DNA of 64,000 nucleotides from Archegozetes longisetosus (GCA_018873245.2 JAEMBT020000008.1:3994001-4058000), one strand, 5' to 3'; positions 1 through 11,305 are shown, numbered from the stretch's first letter. The notes: generated from the sequence alone by a model not told the origin. Program-made: numbers and translations.

Positions 1-164
1 GATTCCAAATGGTTGTTCTATCCAATGATATAAAAAGTCTTTGTAAAGTTTTCTAGAAGGGGGTCAGTACAGAAACTTCTCTACCCACCCTAATATATAT
101 TAATACTTTATTGCAATAGTCTACTATTATTAAGAATGTATCTTATTTGTGTTTAGCAGTTAAG

Positions 165-997
165 TATACAGGGTGTTTACTTTAGAAGTCACTATTCGAA
201 GCGATATTACTCAGGAACTATTGGACATATCTGCATGCAATCTTTTGTGTAATAAACTTCATTCTCTTCCAATTTTTTTGACATGAGTTCGTCGGTCACA
301 ACACCGCCTATCATCTCGAAAATGACGGATTTGCAAATCCTATAGTTTTCAAATCATACAACCCTGCGAAACTTGAAATTTCGTTTTAACAAGATAGCCT
401 ATCAAGTCAAAAATTCAGTCAACAAATTTTCAAGAGTTACATCCAATAACTTCAGAAATATCGATTTCAAAAATTGCGTTCTCAGCTATGTTTTCCATCT
501 CGCCAAATCGCATTAAAAAAATTTTAAGCTTAAAAAATCATTTTAGCCAGAGCTCATTCAGTTTAACCAGTGAACATCACGTGGAAGTAGAGATGGACTT
601 TATGCACCTTAAGCAAATTTTAACGGGGTATATTGAGTATGAATATAAATTTTCGCTTTGGCGCGATTATTCATAGCTGAGAACGTAATTTTTTGAAATC
701 GATATCTATGAAGTTATTGGATGTAACTCTTGAAAATTTGTTGACTGAACTTTTGGCTTGATAGGCTATCTTGTTAAAACAAAATTTCAAGTTTCGCAGG
801 GTTGTATGATTTGAAAACTATAGGATTTGCAAATCCGTCATTTTCGAGATGATAGGCGGTGTTGTGATCGACGAACTCATGTCAAAAAATTGGAAGAGAA
901 TGAAATTTATTACACAAAAGATTGCATGCAGATATGTCCAATAGTTCCTGAGTAATATCGCTTCGAATAGTGACTTCTAAAGTTAACGCCCTGTATA
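165..997. mobile_element. Fold-back (long inverted repeat) DNA element
   Basis: Two arms of about 326 bp, 165-490 and 672-997, are reverse complements with only scattered mismatches. They flank a loop of about 181 bp. The outer ends read TATACAGGG and CCCTGTATA, so a core starting CAGGG between TA dinucleotides fits a Tc1/mariner-type target site; that is inference. No transposase is present, so it is a non-autonomous element. Short ORFs inside arms and loop are not considered genes. Confidence 0.88.
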
Positions 998-1624
998 TTT
1001 AGTTTCAAACTCAAAAGGTCGTCTAACGCCAAATGAATTGCGGACCTATACCATTGAAATAAGGTAAGAAAAGTGTTAAGGCTCTCCGTAGAGTCGAAGT
1101 CAGACTTTTTGGCTGGCTTTATATGCATTATGGATTAATGAATGTTACTCCACTCTAGGTTAAGATTTGACAAAAGTTATATCAAATCAAATCCTAAAAT
1201 AACATGCATTTTGACAAAAACAAGTTTTGAGAGATACTGTTTTTTTAATAAGACAATATTCAAAACATTTCAGTTTCTTTAATTTAAGTGATATACAACA
1301 CTGTAAAATCTGTTGATTTACACTTTCAATATATAGTCCAAGTTTGTAGTGTCTTGTCTTTAATACTTTTCTTTGTGGTATTTTTAGTAAATAAATCAAT
1401 TGAAGTTTTCGAGTTTTTATTTGATTGTTAAGACGCATATTGTCAATAAAACCGAGAAATATTGTGAAAATGCCGAATTTCTCTAAAAAAGAAAAACTTA
1501 TTTGGGATAACAAGTTATGTGAGTCTAAATTCTACTAAACTTAAATCACTTACTCAAAACTCTAACAGAAGTTTGTTCAAGCATCAAATGAAAGAGATTT
1601 AAGCGAGAGGTTGGAGAAAAATCA
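998..1624. other. Intergenic, no gene recognised
   Basis: AT-rich sequence after the fold-back element. A 108-codon minus-strand reading frame (1187-1513) has no recognisable domain and low-complexity AT-driven composition, so it is not called. Confidence 0.5.
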
Positions 1625-2497
1625 ATGAATATTCAAACAAAAATAGTTTACAAAAAGTGTTGCGAAGCAAATCATATATCAGAGATAAGTGATACCAATA
1701 AACATAAAATTTTAAACTTTTTTAAACAGCTTAATGATCACAATTGTAAAAATGATTATTTAAAAGGCATTATAATTGCAACCGATCGCTATCGCTATCG
1801 TACTTCCAACTCCCTTTCGGGAGGCTCACTCGTGCCCAATTACAGAGTGAGTTTTTCGGAATAAGGCGGTCGGACGGGGTATGGTTGAAGCGTAGTTTTG
1901 CGGCCGGATTTCCTTCCTGACGCTATCCCCTTTTAGTCTTACAACACGAAGAAGGTACTAGAACCTAAAGGAGGTTATAAACCTGGACATGTGGCCAGCA
2001 AGTCCATAAGTAGGAGCAGCGACGGCGACGGCGAGACTCGACCCTGGGACCTTCGCCCCAGAGCTCTATGCGCAGACCACTACACTCCAGTGACCTCATA
2101 ATTGCAACCAATACCAAAAGAGAGAGAAAATCAGAACACAAAGAAAATAAACCAGTCTCAAACATTTACTTATTTTGTTGAAGTTGAACATGAAAGGAAA
2201 ATTTTGTAAAAATGCATTCTTACAATTACATCAAATTAAAAGAAGACGATTGAATAAAAAAATTCAGAAAAATCGTGATATGAGCTTAGATACGAGAGGA
2301 ATGCATGAGAATCAATGAAATCAGTTACCACAAGAAATAGTTGATGATATGACCGATTTCATAAGGGACTTACAGGAATGTGAACGTCACTATTCACCTA
2401 AAACTCATGGAAATCGAAAATACCTTTCATCTGATCTGAATATTTCAAAACTCAACAGAAATTCATTTCACTGTACATCGAATATGAAAAAGTCGTA
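1625..2497 (+). pseudogene. Degenerate coding relic interrupted by a SINE
   Basis: A plus-strand reading frame from 1625 (Lys/Cys-rich, beginning MNIQTKIVYKKCCEAN) is open until a SINE inserted at 1784. Past the SINE the same frame resumes at the target duplication and runs a little further before stops and frame changes. A longer downstream stretch (about 2212-2497) reads NAFLQLHQIKRR, then LDTRGMHENQ, an in-frame stop, then VDDMTDFI and HYSPKTHGNRKYLSSDLNIS. The pattern RGxHxN...HYS...RKYLS...L.I resembles an uncharacterised, transposon-like protein family widespread in arthropods; this is from memory and unverified. With an in-frame stop, at least one frameshift and a SINE, it cannot encode a full protein. 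Confidence 0.6.
1784..2097 (-). mobile_element. tRNA-derived SINE with 12-bp target duplication
   Basis: GC-richer 314-bp insert flanked by a perfect 12-bp direct repeat, ATAATTGCAACC at 1772-1783 and 2098-2109. Read on the minus strand, its 5' end carries an A-box-like TAGTGGTCTGCG and a B-box-like GGTCGAGTCTC, the internal RNA polymerase III promoter of a tRNA-derived SINE. The body has a (GGCGAC)n-like stretch. The 3' part contains AGGAAGGAAATCCGGCCG, resembling the 3' end of RTE-type LINEs, and ends in a short ATAGCG repeat next to the duplication. It sits inside the 1625-2497 coding relic. Confidence 0.88.
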
Positions 2498-3311
2498 AGT
2501 AAGTAGTATCTACAAATTTTTATTCATATCTAAAAGGAATTTGTATTATAGTTTTTTAAAAATAACAAAAATTTCTTTCTTGAACCCTAGTCCTCCATAG
2601 GAAATTTTCGTCGAATGGCTTTACCGAATCATACTTTTTACTTCTTTACGACAAATTTTTTATTCGATAATTCATAAAAATAATTAAATGTGGTTTTGAA
2701 AGTAGATTATATTTGTTTAAAAATTTATAAATTTCATTCAAACTTGACATGTGGTTTCCAAGATATTTAGTTTCGAAAATTAGTCTCATTTCTCTCTGGC
2801 CTACTCTGGTGAAAACGGTATGCATATAGCAATATATGAGTGGTCATTAGATAGGCCATATTAAAGGATACAATTGATTCATATAAAGTTTTTGTTTATA
2901 CTTGATCATTTTCAAAATATTTTGTAAACCCCGAAAAGTTAATTCTCAATATACGGATTTTAATGACTGTATATGTTTCTCTTCTGGCAATTTTATGCAA
3001 ATCAGAACAAACTATAGACGCAGGGTAACCAAGCAACACATTACACTTAATAAAAGCTTGCTGCCCTTGTTCAGTAATACTTGATCGAAGTTCGTCAACT
3101 TTTGGCTCCCCCAACAAAACTGAGGCAAAAAGCGTTAAAAATAAGTAAGACTTCACGACCCACTTTTTTACACCATTACGTAATAATATAATATAAGCAT
3201 GTTTACATCTCTAACAGTCCTTGAGACATGAAGTTGCATTTTTCACTGATTCCATCTAATAACTTTGTCATGACTTTAACAACTATTTAGGCAATTTATA
3301 GTTATTGACAA
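2498..3311. other. Intergenic region upstream of the RCC1-kinase gene
   Basis: AT-rich spacer holding one possible signal-peptide reading frame on the minus strand, listed separately. No promoter element could be assigned with confidence for the gene starting at 3312. Confidence 0.5.
2896..3156 (-). CDS. Possible secreted-protein fragment, start missing
   Basis: The frame begins with residues that look like a classical signal peptide (KSYLFLTLFASVLLGEP), followed by about 65 residues with two cysteines and no known domain. The only in-frame start is GTG at 3156. A real ATG lies 24 bases upstream but two bases out of frame. It may be a decayed gene, one exon of a spliced gene, or chance. No good splice donor was found. 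Function unknown. Confidence 0.22.
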   Translation of the reverse strand: MKSYLFLTLFASVLLGEPKVDELRSSITEQGQQAFIKCNVLLGYPASIVCSDLHKIARRETYTVIKIRILRINFSGFTKYFENDQV

Positions 3312-6300
3312 ATGCAGTTATTTAGATGTCTTATTAAAAAGAAATTCAAAATGTCAGAAAAGATGAATAACTCTACCTTTTCAGAAAAATTCAATGAATT
3401 AGAAAGAATTAGGACCGAACTTAAAGAAAGTATGAAATATATATACATATTAAATTTTGTTGAACTTATGAAAAATAGTTGTGTCTTCATAATTACAAAA
3501 AATGATGAAGTCTATTGCTATGGAAGTAACGTATGCGGATTATTAGGTTTTGGTCATGAAAATGAAGTTGAGAATTTGACCATAAACAACGAGTTGAGTC
3601 ATAAACAAATTATCGAGTTCAAAAATGGGTTATTTCATGCAATTGCGCGCACAAGTGAAGGAAAAGTCTATTGTTGGGGATATAACTGGAACAGTGTTTT
3701 AGGGAATGGTTCAAATGATGCATTGATGTATAAACCGGAACTGAATGAATACTTAAGAAATGAAAAAATAAGCGAAATGAGTTGTGGTGCACAACATTCG
3801 CTTGTATTAACTTCTAATGGAGAAGTGTTTAGCTGGGGTTATAATAATCGGAAGCAAATTGGTTGTAATCAGGACTGTGATTATGTTTCTTCTCCTACAA
3901 AACTGAATGGTTTTAATGGAGAAAAAATTAAACAAGTATCGTGCGGTCGTTTTCATTCACTGGCTTTAACAGAAAGCGGATCTGTATTTGGTTGGGGTAG
4001 TTATTATAAAAATCATCCGTATGACACTGATCAAATTATTGAATCTCCTAAACTAATTAAATTGGACCCAACAGTAAAAGTTTTAAAAATAATTTGTAGT
4101 AGTTACAGTTGTCTACTTCTAAGTTGTGATGGTGATGTTTATGTGAGCGGTCGTTATAGTGATTCTGGCTTTAAAAAAATTAATCTCTCAAAAAGATTCA
4201 TCGATATTGAATCTTGTGGTTTATATGATATTTCAGCTGCGCTTTCGACTGATAATATCTACTATGTTTGGGAAAAAATTGAGAAGGCAAAGCCAAGAGA
4301 AACTCAATTCAATTCATTTCACGAGGTCTTTGCCCATTTTTATGGATCAATACATAAGTTAATTAATTGTGAACAAAATGAAATTGATAACGTTATTAGC
4401 AAAATCAAAAACTTTCCTAAAATTCAAAACAGTTCGATCCCAAGCGATAAAATGTCTGAGTTTTGTTATATTTGGAATAAATCTGAGGAAAAATTAGATG
4501 AATTTCATGAAAATTTCAGAAAACAAACTAAATATTTACATTTATTTAAAGATAATATCTTTCTAGTGCTGAATAACGATGATGTCTATTGTTATGGTAA
4601 TAACAAAAATGGATTATTAGGTCTTGGACACAATAATGATATGAAGATGTTTGTTCGAAATGAAAGTTTGAAAAATAAACAAATTGTAGATTTCAAGACT
4701 GCCGAATTACATGTACTTGCACTCACACATGATGGGAAACTCTATTGCTGGGGCCAGAATGATTGGGGAGTGCTCGGAAAGGGTTTCCTCGAGCGCATTG
4801 AGTCCAAGACACATAAACCAGAAATGAATGAATATTTAGCTCATCAAAGAGTGATTGAAGTAAGCTGTGGTTTTAACCATTCGCTTGCTTTGACATCCGA
4901 TGGAGAAGTGTTTGGTTGGGGTTATAATGGAGAGGGACAAGTTGGTTGTAATACAAATGATAACTCTGTTGCTATTCCGACAAAATTAAGTGGTTTTAGA
5001 GGTGCAAAAGTTAAACAAATATCATGTGGTGATAGCCATTCAATGGCATTGACTGAATTAGGACTTGTATATGGTTGGGGTCAAAATGAATCAGGTCAAC
5101 TAGGACTCGGAAACCAAACTGACTATAATTTTCCGAAACGAGTTCAGCTAGATCGATGGGTAACTTTCAAAAAAATAAGTTGTGGTAAACTTCACAGTCT
5201 TCTATTGACAAATGATGGACATCTCTATCTTTGCGGCTTAACGGGAGTGAGTAACAATCGGACTCATTTATCCCCAACAAAGATAAATTCAAGAGAATCG
5301 GAATTTATCGATATTGAATCACATTATGATTATCGATTTTCATGTATGCTTTCAGAAGATAATGTCTATCATATTTTTGGTAAATGTGGAGAAGAAGAAT
5401 TCGCCACACCGACAAGAACTGATTTCAAAAGTTTTTATGAGGTTTTCGCTTATTATGCTGGGATAACCCACAGAACAATGCATTCTGAATCAGGAAAACT
5501 TGAAGATGTAATTAAACAAACTAAATTCGTTTCTAAAATTGAAGCTAATTCTATTCCAAACGGGAAATACATCAATGATTGGACCGAAATTAAGTTACTA
5601 GGTGAAGGTAGTTATGGTACTGTTTTCAAAGTCAAATCTAGTGTTTATAGAGACAACACTGAATTTGCTATTAAGAAAATATGTCTAAATAGTGACGATG
5701 ATTCAATCAAAGAATTGGTGCGATCCCCAGTATTACTAAAGCTCATTAATCAACATATCGTTAGACATTATGAAGTCTGGTATGAAAAAGATTTTGAAAT
5801 TATAAAAGAATTCAATCAAAATTACAATATATATATTCGAATGGAACTCTGTGACGAATCGCTGTCAAATATTATAGATCAAATGGGAGAGGATTCAAAC
5901 CTTCTACACAGTTGCGAAGATTATTTAAATTCTCTCGGATATTTCATAGCAAGTGAACTATCAGTTGATATATTGAAAGGTTTAGAATATTTGCACCAAA
6001 ATAATATAATTCATCGCGATTTACATCCAGGAAATATAATGTTGAAAATTCAAGATCAAAATCATGTCGTTCTAAAAATAGCAGATTTTGGTTTGTCCTT
6101 AGTTTATGACAAGAATAGAAAAAATACAGGAGATATAGGAAATATGAAATATTCTGCACCTGAAGTATTAGATGAAAATCCCTATAATACTAAAGCAGAT
6201 ATTTACAGTTTAGGAATAATTTTCGGACAGATGTTTATGCTGGATAACGAAAGGTATGAATGCTTTATCCAATCAATAGTAATTTTTGTTATTTTTCAAA

Positions 6301-6562
6301 CAGTTTAGAGTCAGAAAATACAGAAAATTCATCTATTTTATTTACAAAATATGAAGAGATAAAGAGAATTTATAATGAAACCACTAATGAAGACTTTGAA
6401 CAGAGACCTGATTGTAGAAAAATACTTGATCATAAAGAATTGTGGACTTTGAATAAGAAAGAACTGGTTCCAGGTTTAGAGGAGAAATCTGAACTTATAG
6501 AAAAACTTAAGACAAATGAATCACTTATTTATTCAGTAATCATTTGTAAACTATCAAATTGA
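3312..6562 (+). CDS. RCC1-repeat protein with C-terminal eIF2-alpha-kinase-like domain
   Basis: Two exons, 3312-6253 and 6304-6562, joined across a 50-bp GT-AG intron, give 1,066 residues. A second methionine (base 3351) could be the true start. Residues about 55-345 and 415-720 are two blocks of RCC1-type propeller repeats (for example VYCWGYN, VFGWGYNGEGQVG), each about four blades plus a degenerate part. The kinase domain runs from about 757 to near the C-terminus. Glycine loop GEGSYGTVF, ATP lysine K788, catalytic D903 in HRD, DFG at 925-927 and SAPE are all present. HQHIVRHYEVWYE and YIRMELCDESL resemble the eIF2-alpha kinase group (PERK/GCN2/HRI) more than NEK kinases. The catalytic-loop lysine after HRDL is histidine (HRDLHPGN). 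The domain order is opposite to NEK8/NEK9, where the kinase comes first. Probably an active kinase with a propeller sensor; substrate unknown. Confidence 0.85.
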
Positions 6563-9020
6563 GTATAACTCTCACCCCAAGCAATTGTTCATAAAAGTAT
6601 TAATGTGTGAATAATTTCTTTTAGAAAGGAAAATGCTGATCTAACTATAATTAACTAAAATTAGGAAAGTTTTAGAACTCATTTAGAAGGATGAACAGTA
6701 CTTACTTCCTTAGCTAGACTACATTCTATGTGACTCAACGTCTTCTACGTTTGTCATATAATATTTGTATAGATTATACCTAACGTCATCGCTTAGATTT
6801 CGAGGTAATAACTCAAAGTTAATTATTTGCATTAAAATTATTAATTTGATGATAAGGATTAATATTAGATAAAATATACTATTTGTGAACCAATTAATAT
6901 ATTGTGGTGAATTGGTCAGATTCGAGACTAGCACTCTTGAACTAAAGTTTAGCTTTAACTCCATTTTTCATATTACCAATTCGTTCTCGATTGGAATATA
7001 CATTAACCTTCGCAAATTCTTAGTTTAGTTTTTAAATATTTGAATTTTAGTTTAATGCAAAAACTAGTTTAAGAAATATTAATATGATTATTTTAAGCAC
7101 AAATTGATCAGATATAAAAAGTTTTATATCACTTTACTCATTTACTCTTGAACTATAACTTTTCTACTAAAAAATTCATTAAATACTTAATCTATTAAAA
7201 CTCTTGATAATAAAGAATGATCAGACTATCGCTGATTCTCAATGGATTAAGCAAGCCTATATTTTAATCAGTCATAAGCATTTATCTGATTCATTGCTAA
7301 TTTTAGTAATTTAACGGAAATGTAGTTAGGATTAAGTGCAATTGCTGGTTATCACTATATTCTCAAATTGTTTTGATTTCCTGCTGATTGTCTTTTCGAC
7401 TTTATTAAAAGAAGCCCTTTCAAAAATACTTCATAATGATTAGGTATTAGATATTGAACCATAATTTATTCTTAGCTAACATTGAAGAATTGTTTATTTT
7501 ATATCATAAATTGATACTATATTAGTTACTATTATAGTTATCATACCATTTATGTAGTACTAGTACAATACAATGTAAACTGTATTTTGTCCAAACAAAG
7601 TAAACATATTATACTTATAATAAGGTGTTTATTCAACGAGATTGCTATTGGCTACTGCTGATATAGTGATTGAAATGATCAGAATGCTCAACACCCGACT
7701 ACTTATGCAATAAATTAAGTTATCCGTCAATTCACTCAACAAATTGCAAATATCATCAGTTGAAATCGATTGTAGATCTTTTAAGAATTCAGAATGTAGA
7801 GGACTATTTGTCAAGAATTGAGACAAATAATCGGCAATCAAATTGAATAAATACTTTCTAATAGAAGAGAATCATTGATTCCTTCACTTATGATAATTTT
7901 TTATATTTGGATAGGTTTGAGCCTTAATGTAAACTGAGTTATAGTCGACTTCTAAGAATTTTAAACATAGGATATATTAATTACTTTCAAGCCTGAAAAG
8001 TTACTGTAACTTTCATAGAGACTCAGTCATCTACATAACTACTCAATCAACAGTAGATATGTGCATATTCTGAGATTCTCGCATCCGCACCAGAAAATAA
8101 TCATTGCGTATATCCACAAAACGCTCGTAAATAACCGCACTTCAATATCTTTATTAAATTTGAATTCAGGCACTACGAAATTCTTTCAAATTAATTTATA
8201 ATACCAAAATTATTTCTTACAATATCGAAATTGGATCTTATAAATAGCAGTTTATTGACTTTATCTGTATTTATAGTCGATCTCCTATCAATTAGTGTTA
8301 ATCCAGTATTATTTAAATTTCCGTCCACTCGACAAATCGGTCGTGTGACGAACAATCGTTCCGATATTGTATTTGTATTCATTCTGATTATACAATTTGA
8401 ATGCGGATATTATGCTGAAAAAGTTACAACCACACCCGTTCTCATCCAAGAACTTTCATACCTGCTCTGTATCCACAAAATCATGGGGATATTCGCAAAC
8501 GCTCGCGAGCGCGGGTGTGTGATGCACATATTTAATCATAAGTTATTTATATTAAGATCATTACAAATCAGATTAGATTTTTCAATGAAAAGTTTAAAAT
8601 ACTGATCAGAAGCATATTAATAGTATTTCGGATGATTAGCTAAAACAAAAATATAAAGTGTCTCATAATTGATCAAGTTGACGGTTAGATGCCTGAAAAG
8701 TTAACTTATAGTCGCTAAACCTACCTTTGTTTTGATGTGCACAAGTACTTTTATTTGAGAAAATTTTAACCAAAAGCAATAGTAACATCTTAGATTTTCA
8801 TTTTTTATTTTGTAGCTTTAATGAAGTTTGACTATAATTACAAACAAATTAAATACTATATTATAAGTTGAGCTGAATTAATGTATAAATCCATGAAATA
8901 ATAGGTACAGTTGAAAACTTAATAATCGACGATAGCAACAAGTAAGAGACTGTTGCTATTTTAACTTCTCTATGACGTGCATTAATTTTTTGCCAAATTT
9001 AATGTAAAATGTTTTGATCA
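6563..9020. other. Long AT-rich intergenic region
   Basis: No gene is recognised with confidence. It holds an 81-codon minus-strand membrane-protein-like frame (6719-6964, listed separately). A minus-strand frame at 7629-7841 has a hydrophobic C-terminus but no ATG. A degenerate CG-richer patch at 8070-8540 has CGCATCCGCACC and CGCTCGCGAGCGCGGG near its ends and may be an old transposon. Confidence 0.45.
6719..6964 (-). CDS. Hypothetical small membrane protein
   Basis: An 81-codon frame starting with a true ATG at 6964. It has an N-glycosylation-type NLT, one long hydrophobic segment (about residues 30-47) and a charged tail rich in Asp, Glu and Arg. An in-frame stop lies just upstream. No family is recognised and no neighbour supports it. 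In such AT-rich DNA a hydrophobic frame of this size can arise by chance. Confidence 0.25.
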   Translation of the reverse strand: MELKLNFSSRVLVSNLTNSPQYINWFTNSIFYLILILIIKLIILMQIINFELLPRNLSDDVRYNLYKYYMTNVEDVESHRM

Positions 9021-9150
9021 CTATATTGAATATTCTATATAGTATAAGTTTGTTAATATCTGAAGATATTATGGTCTGTTGGAAAGCATGCCAAGCCAAC
9101 ATACCACTTCTGGTTGCCATCAGGGATTATTAAGTTTTTTGAGCATACGT
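9021..9150 (-). repeat. Dispersed repeat family B, copy 1
   Basis: About 130 bp that align by eye, in inverse orientation, with 43712-43832 and more weakly with 59775-59890. Shared blocks include AATATCTTCAGATGTTA-like and CTTAATGATTCTTGATATCA-like stretches. It ends just downstream of the DM-domain gene. Probably a transposon fragment; class unknown. Confidence 0.6.
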
Positions 9151-9162
9151 AAACTCCGATTT

Positions 9163-9980
9163 TTAGTTTCGCTTTGTTCCTAATATTGCATCCACTGTGA
9201 AAGATGAAGAATTTTTAATTTGTGAAACTTTAGCAATAGACGACAGGTCTTGACCGAAAACTTGCTGTGTCATAAAGTTCTGTAATTGTGGTCTTGAATA
9301 ATAGGTATTTGATGGAAGCTTGATGTAATGATGAGGGTTAGAACTGAAGAATGGGATCAAATTTGGATAAAGTAGAGCTTGAGTTGTATGAGAAGCTATA
9401 ATAGGAGTAACGGCCGATTGTGAAGGCACTATTCGCATCATTTCTGAATTATTTGCTAACATTTGCCAACTTTTTTGATCAAATATCAACTCAGTTCCAA
9501 AGTTTTTTCTTCTTCTAATTATTTTGGCAATATATGGATTATTAGACATATAACCTGAACTTTGTTTCTCTTGAATCAATTGATTTCGTACTGATTTCTG
9601 CAAATTTCTCAAATGCATCTGATAATTGCGTTTCTGTTCTAATAGAGTGGCTTCAATGGCAGATAAGTTGACATTAGTTGAAGGATTCGATGATATTTGT
9701 TGTCGTCTTAGGGCTACTTGCGTGGCCATAACTTTCTGTCTCTCGACCACAAGCATACAGTTATGACACTTGCAATCCTTCCAACGGCAAAACTTTTTAT
9801 GTCCTAAAAGCAAAACCCAGATATATTTGTCTGAACTAATGATATCAAAGTTATCATACCTTTTAAACATGATACAATGCCATGATTTCTACAACGCGCA
9901 CATTTAGGTGTTCGTAAAACTCGTTTAGAACCAGAACTGATTGTTTTATCGCCATCTTCATTATTCTGGTGACTTTCCAT
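9163..9980 (-). CDS. DM-domain (DMRT) transcription factor
   Basis: Two exons, 9980-9860 and 9803-9163, separated by a 55-bp GT-AG intron with phase preserved, give 253 residues. The DM domain spans about residues 23-75: [12 protein letters not shown], then [18 protein letters not shown], then [16 protein letters not shown]. This matches the intertwined zinc-binding pattern of Doublesex/MAB-3 proteins, with Cys27, Cys30, His33, His42, Cys46, Cys51, Cys53 and Cys56. The intron splits the DM domain after LK. The C-terminal half has a basic, Gln/Leu-rich helix ([18 protein letters not shown]) and no clear DMA domain. DMRT proteins bind DNA and control sexual differentiation or other developmental programmes; which subfamily this is was not determined. 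The start ATG at 9980 gives a 22-residue N-terminus. Confidence 0.92.
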
Positions 9981-10779
9981 AACTGGAAGAGGTTCAAGAA
10001 ATCAGTCTTAAGCTGTTTGGAGTTGATCTGAAGAGCTAATACCGGGAAGTGAAATGTAAAGAGATTGAAAGTCTTTTTAAAAGGAATGTTGTTCTTGCCA
10101 ATGAGTTCAACTATAAGAAGATTTGCTAATACTCTTATGGATACGCCTCTGAAACAGCACAGTTGTGTCACTTGTGTCCACCTGGTATGTGGTAATTATA
10201 GAAACAGAAGCACACAATCAACGACATCCATTCAAATATTGAATTTCGTATACAGTGAGAAGTAGCAAATCATTGCAGAACTTTATGTTGGTTTTCAATA
10301 AAACAAAGCGCTCACTCTTACAATCTTTTGTGAAATTAATTGTCCGGAACATGAGTTAAAAGTGCTCTAAAATATGTCTCAAATGAATGACACACTCAAG
10401 TGCAAATTCATCTAACATTTGATGATCAGATGAGTCGTTGACCAATATTTTAAAAGGTATGAATAGTCTAAATGAATGGAAAAAATATAATTTCAATTGT
10501 GTATTAATGACTATAACCCAAATCTGAGCGTTCGAGTTAGTTAAAGCTTCTCAATGATGAGGTGCAACTGTATTCATACTCCTGAAACATGTTCATGAAA
10601 TATGATATGAAAATAGAGTTTATTCTTAAGCTAATTTCGAATTAAGTTTTCAAAGCGCCGACAAGAGCGGAACTAAGTAAACGATCGTGTCAGACGATGC
10701 CAATGACGAATATATCAAAACAAAGACTTAATTGAGTGCGAAATTATATTTAAAAGTTATAAGAAGTTTAGTTCTCATA

Positions 10780-10924
10780 CAGTTTTGCTAACTTCACTAA
10801 CTCAAATATGCAGTTAAGTGGTTTTTAAAACAAGACAAAATTAATCCATAGAAAGTGAAGGCTTATTTATGACCCTTTCTTAAAATCCACTTAAGTGCTT
10901 GTTCAAGTTAGACAGGTTTAACTG
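10780..10924. mobile_element. MITE of the CAGTAAAAC family, copy 1
   Basis: About 145 bp with inverted ends: CAGTTTTGCTAAC on the left, GTTAGACAGGTTTAACTG on the right. Inner palindromic blocks are GCAGTTAAGTGG and CCACTTAAGTGC. The copies at 17026-17165 and 26773-26875 share these ends. A TA precedes the left end, suggesting a Tc1/mariner or pogo-type parent. Confidence 0.75.
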
Positions 10925-11137
10925 TTTAACGGGTTTGAAGCATTGAATTACTTCTAGATTTTAATTTTAGAATCTTCTATGGAATGAATCCATTCATTAT
11001 TGAGCTCAAGTCAGATTAACACCAGTAGAACAGCTCAAACATAGCTCAACAACATCACTAGATGTTATGTTTCAATGTTTTACTTTATTAGAAAAAGTTT
11101 ACTGTAATTGAAACTGTTTTTCTTAAGTCGCCTGGGC

Positions 11138-11305
11138 TTAGTATGGAATGTTGTTTTATGTGGTTTTATGTTGTTTTATGTTGTCGCATCTCGTGCTATG
11201 TTTGACAACTGCCGCTTCAACTTCAACTCATTTCTAGCCTAAGTTTCATTAAGTAGGTTAGGTTAGCACGTTCTGCAGCTATATCAGACTACATTCCATA
11301 CTAAG
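11138..11305. mobile_element. Short inverted-repeat element (MITE)
   Basis: About 168 bp bounded by TTAGTATGGAATGT and its reverse complement ACATTCCATACTAA. The interior has a short GTTTTATGT tandem (TTGTTTTATG repeated). It does not resemble the CAGTAAAAC family. No coding capacity. Confidence 0.65.

Noticed and set aside
488-676. 62-codon plus-strand frame
   Set aside because: It lies in the loop of the fold-back element and has no domain.
7629-7841. 70-codon minus-strand frame with hydrophobic tail
   Set aside because: No ATG, an in-frame TGA shortly upstream and no partner exon.
8057-8548. Possible element bounded by ATATGTGCAT on both sides
   Set aside because: Only about 10 bp of inverted match; the CG-rich words suggest an old repeat but boundaries are not supported.
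8231-8605. 124-codon plus-strand frame with hydrophobic start
   Set aside because: No ATG start (TTG), composition is AT-driven, and it overlaps a probable decayed transposon.
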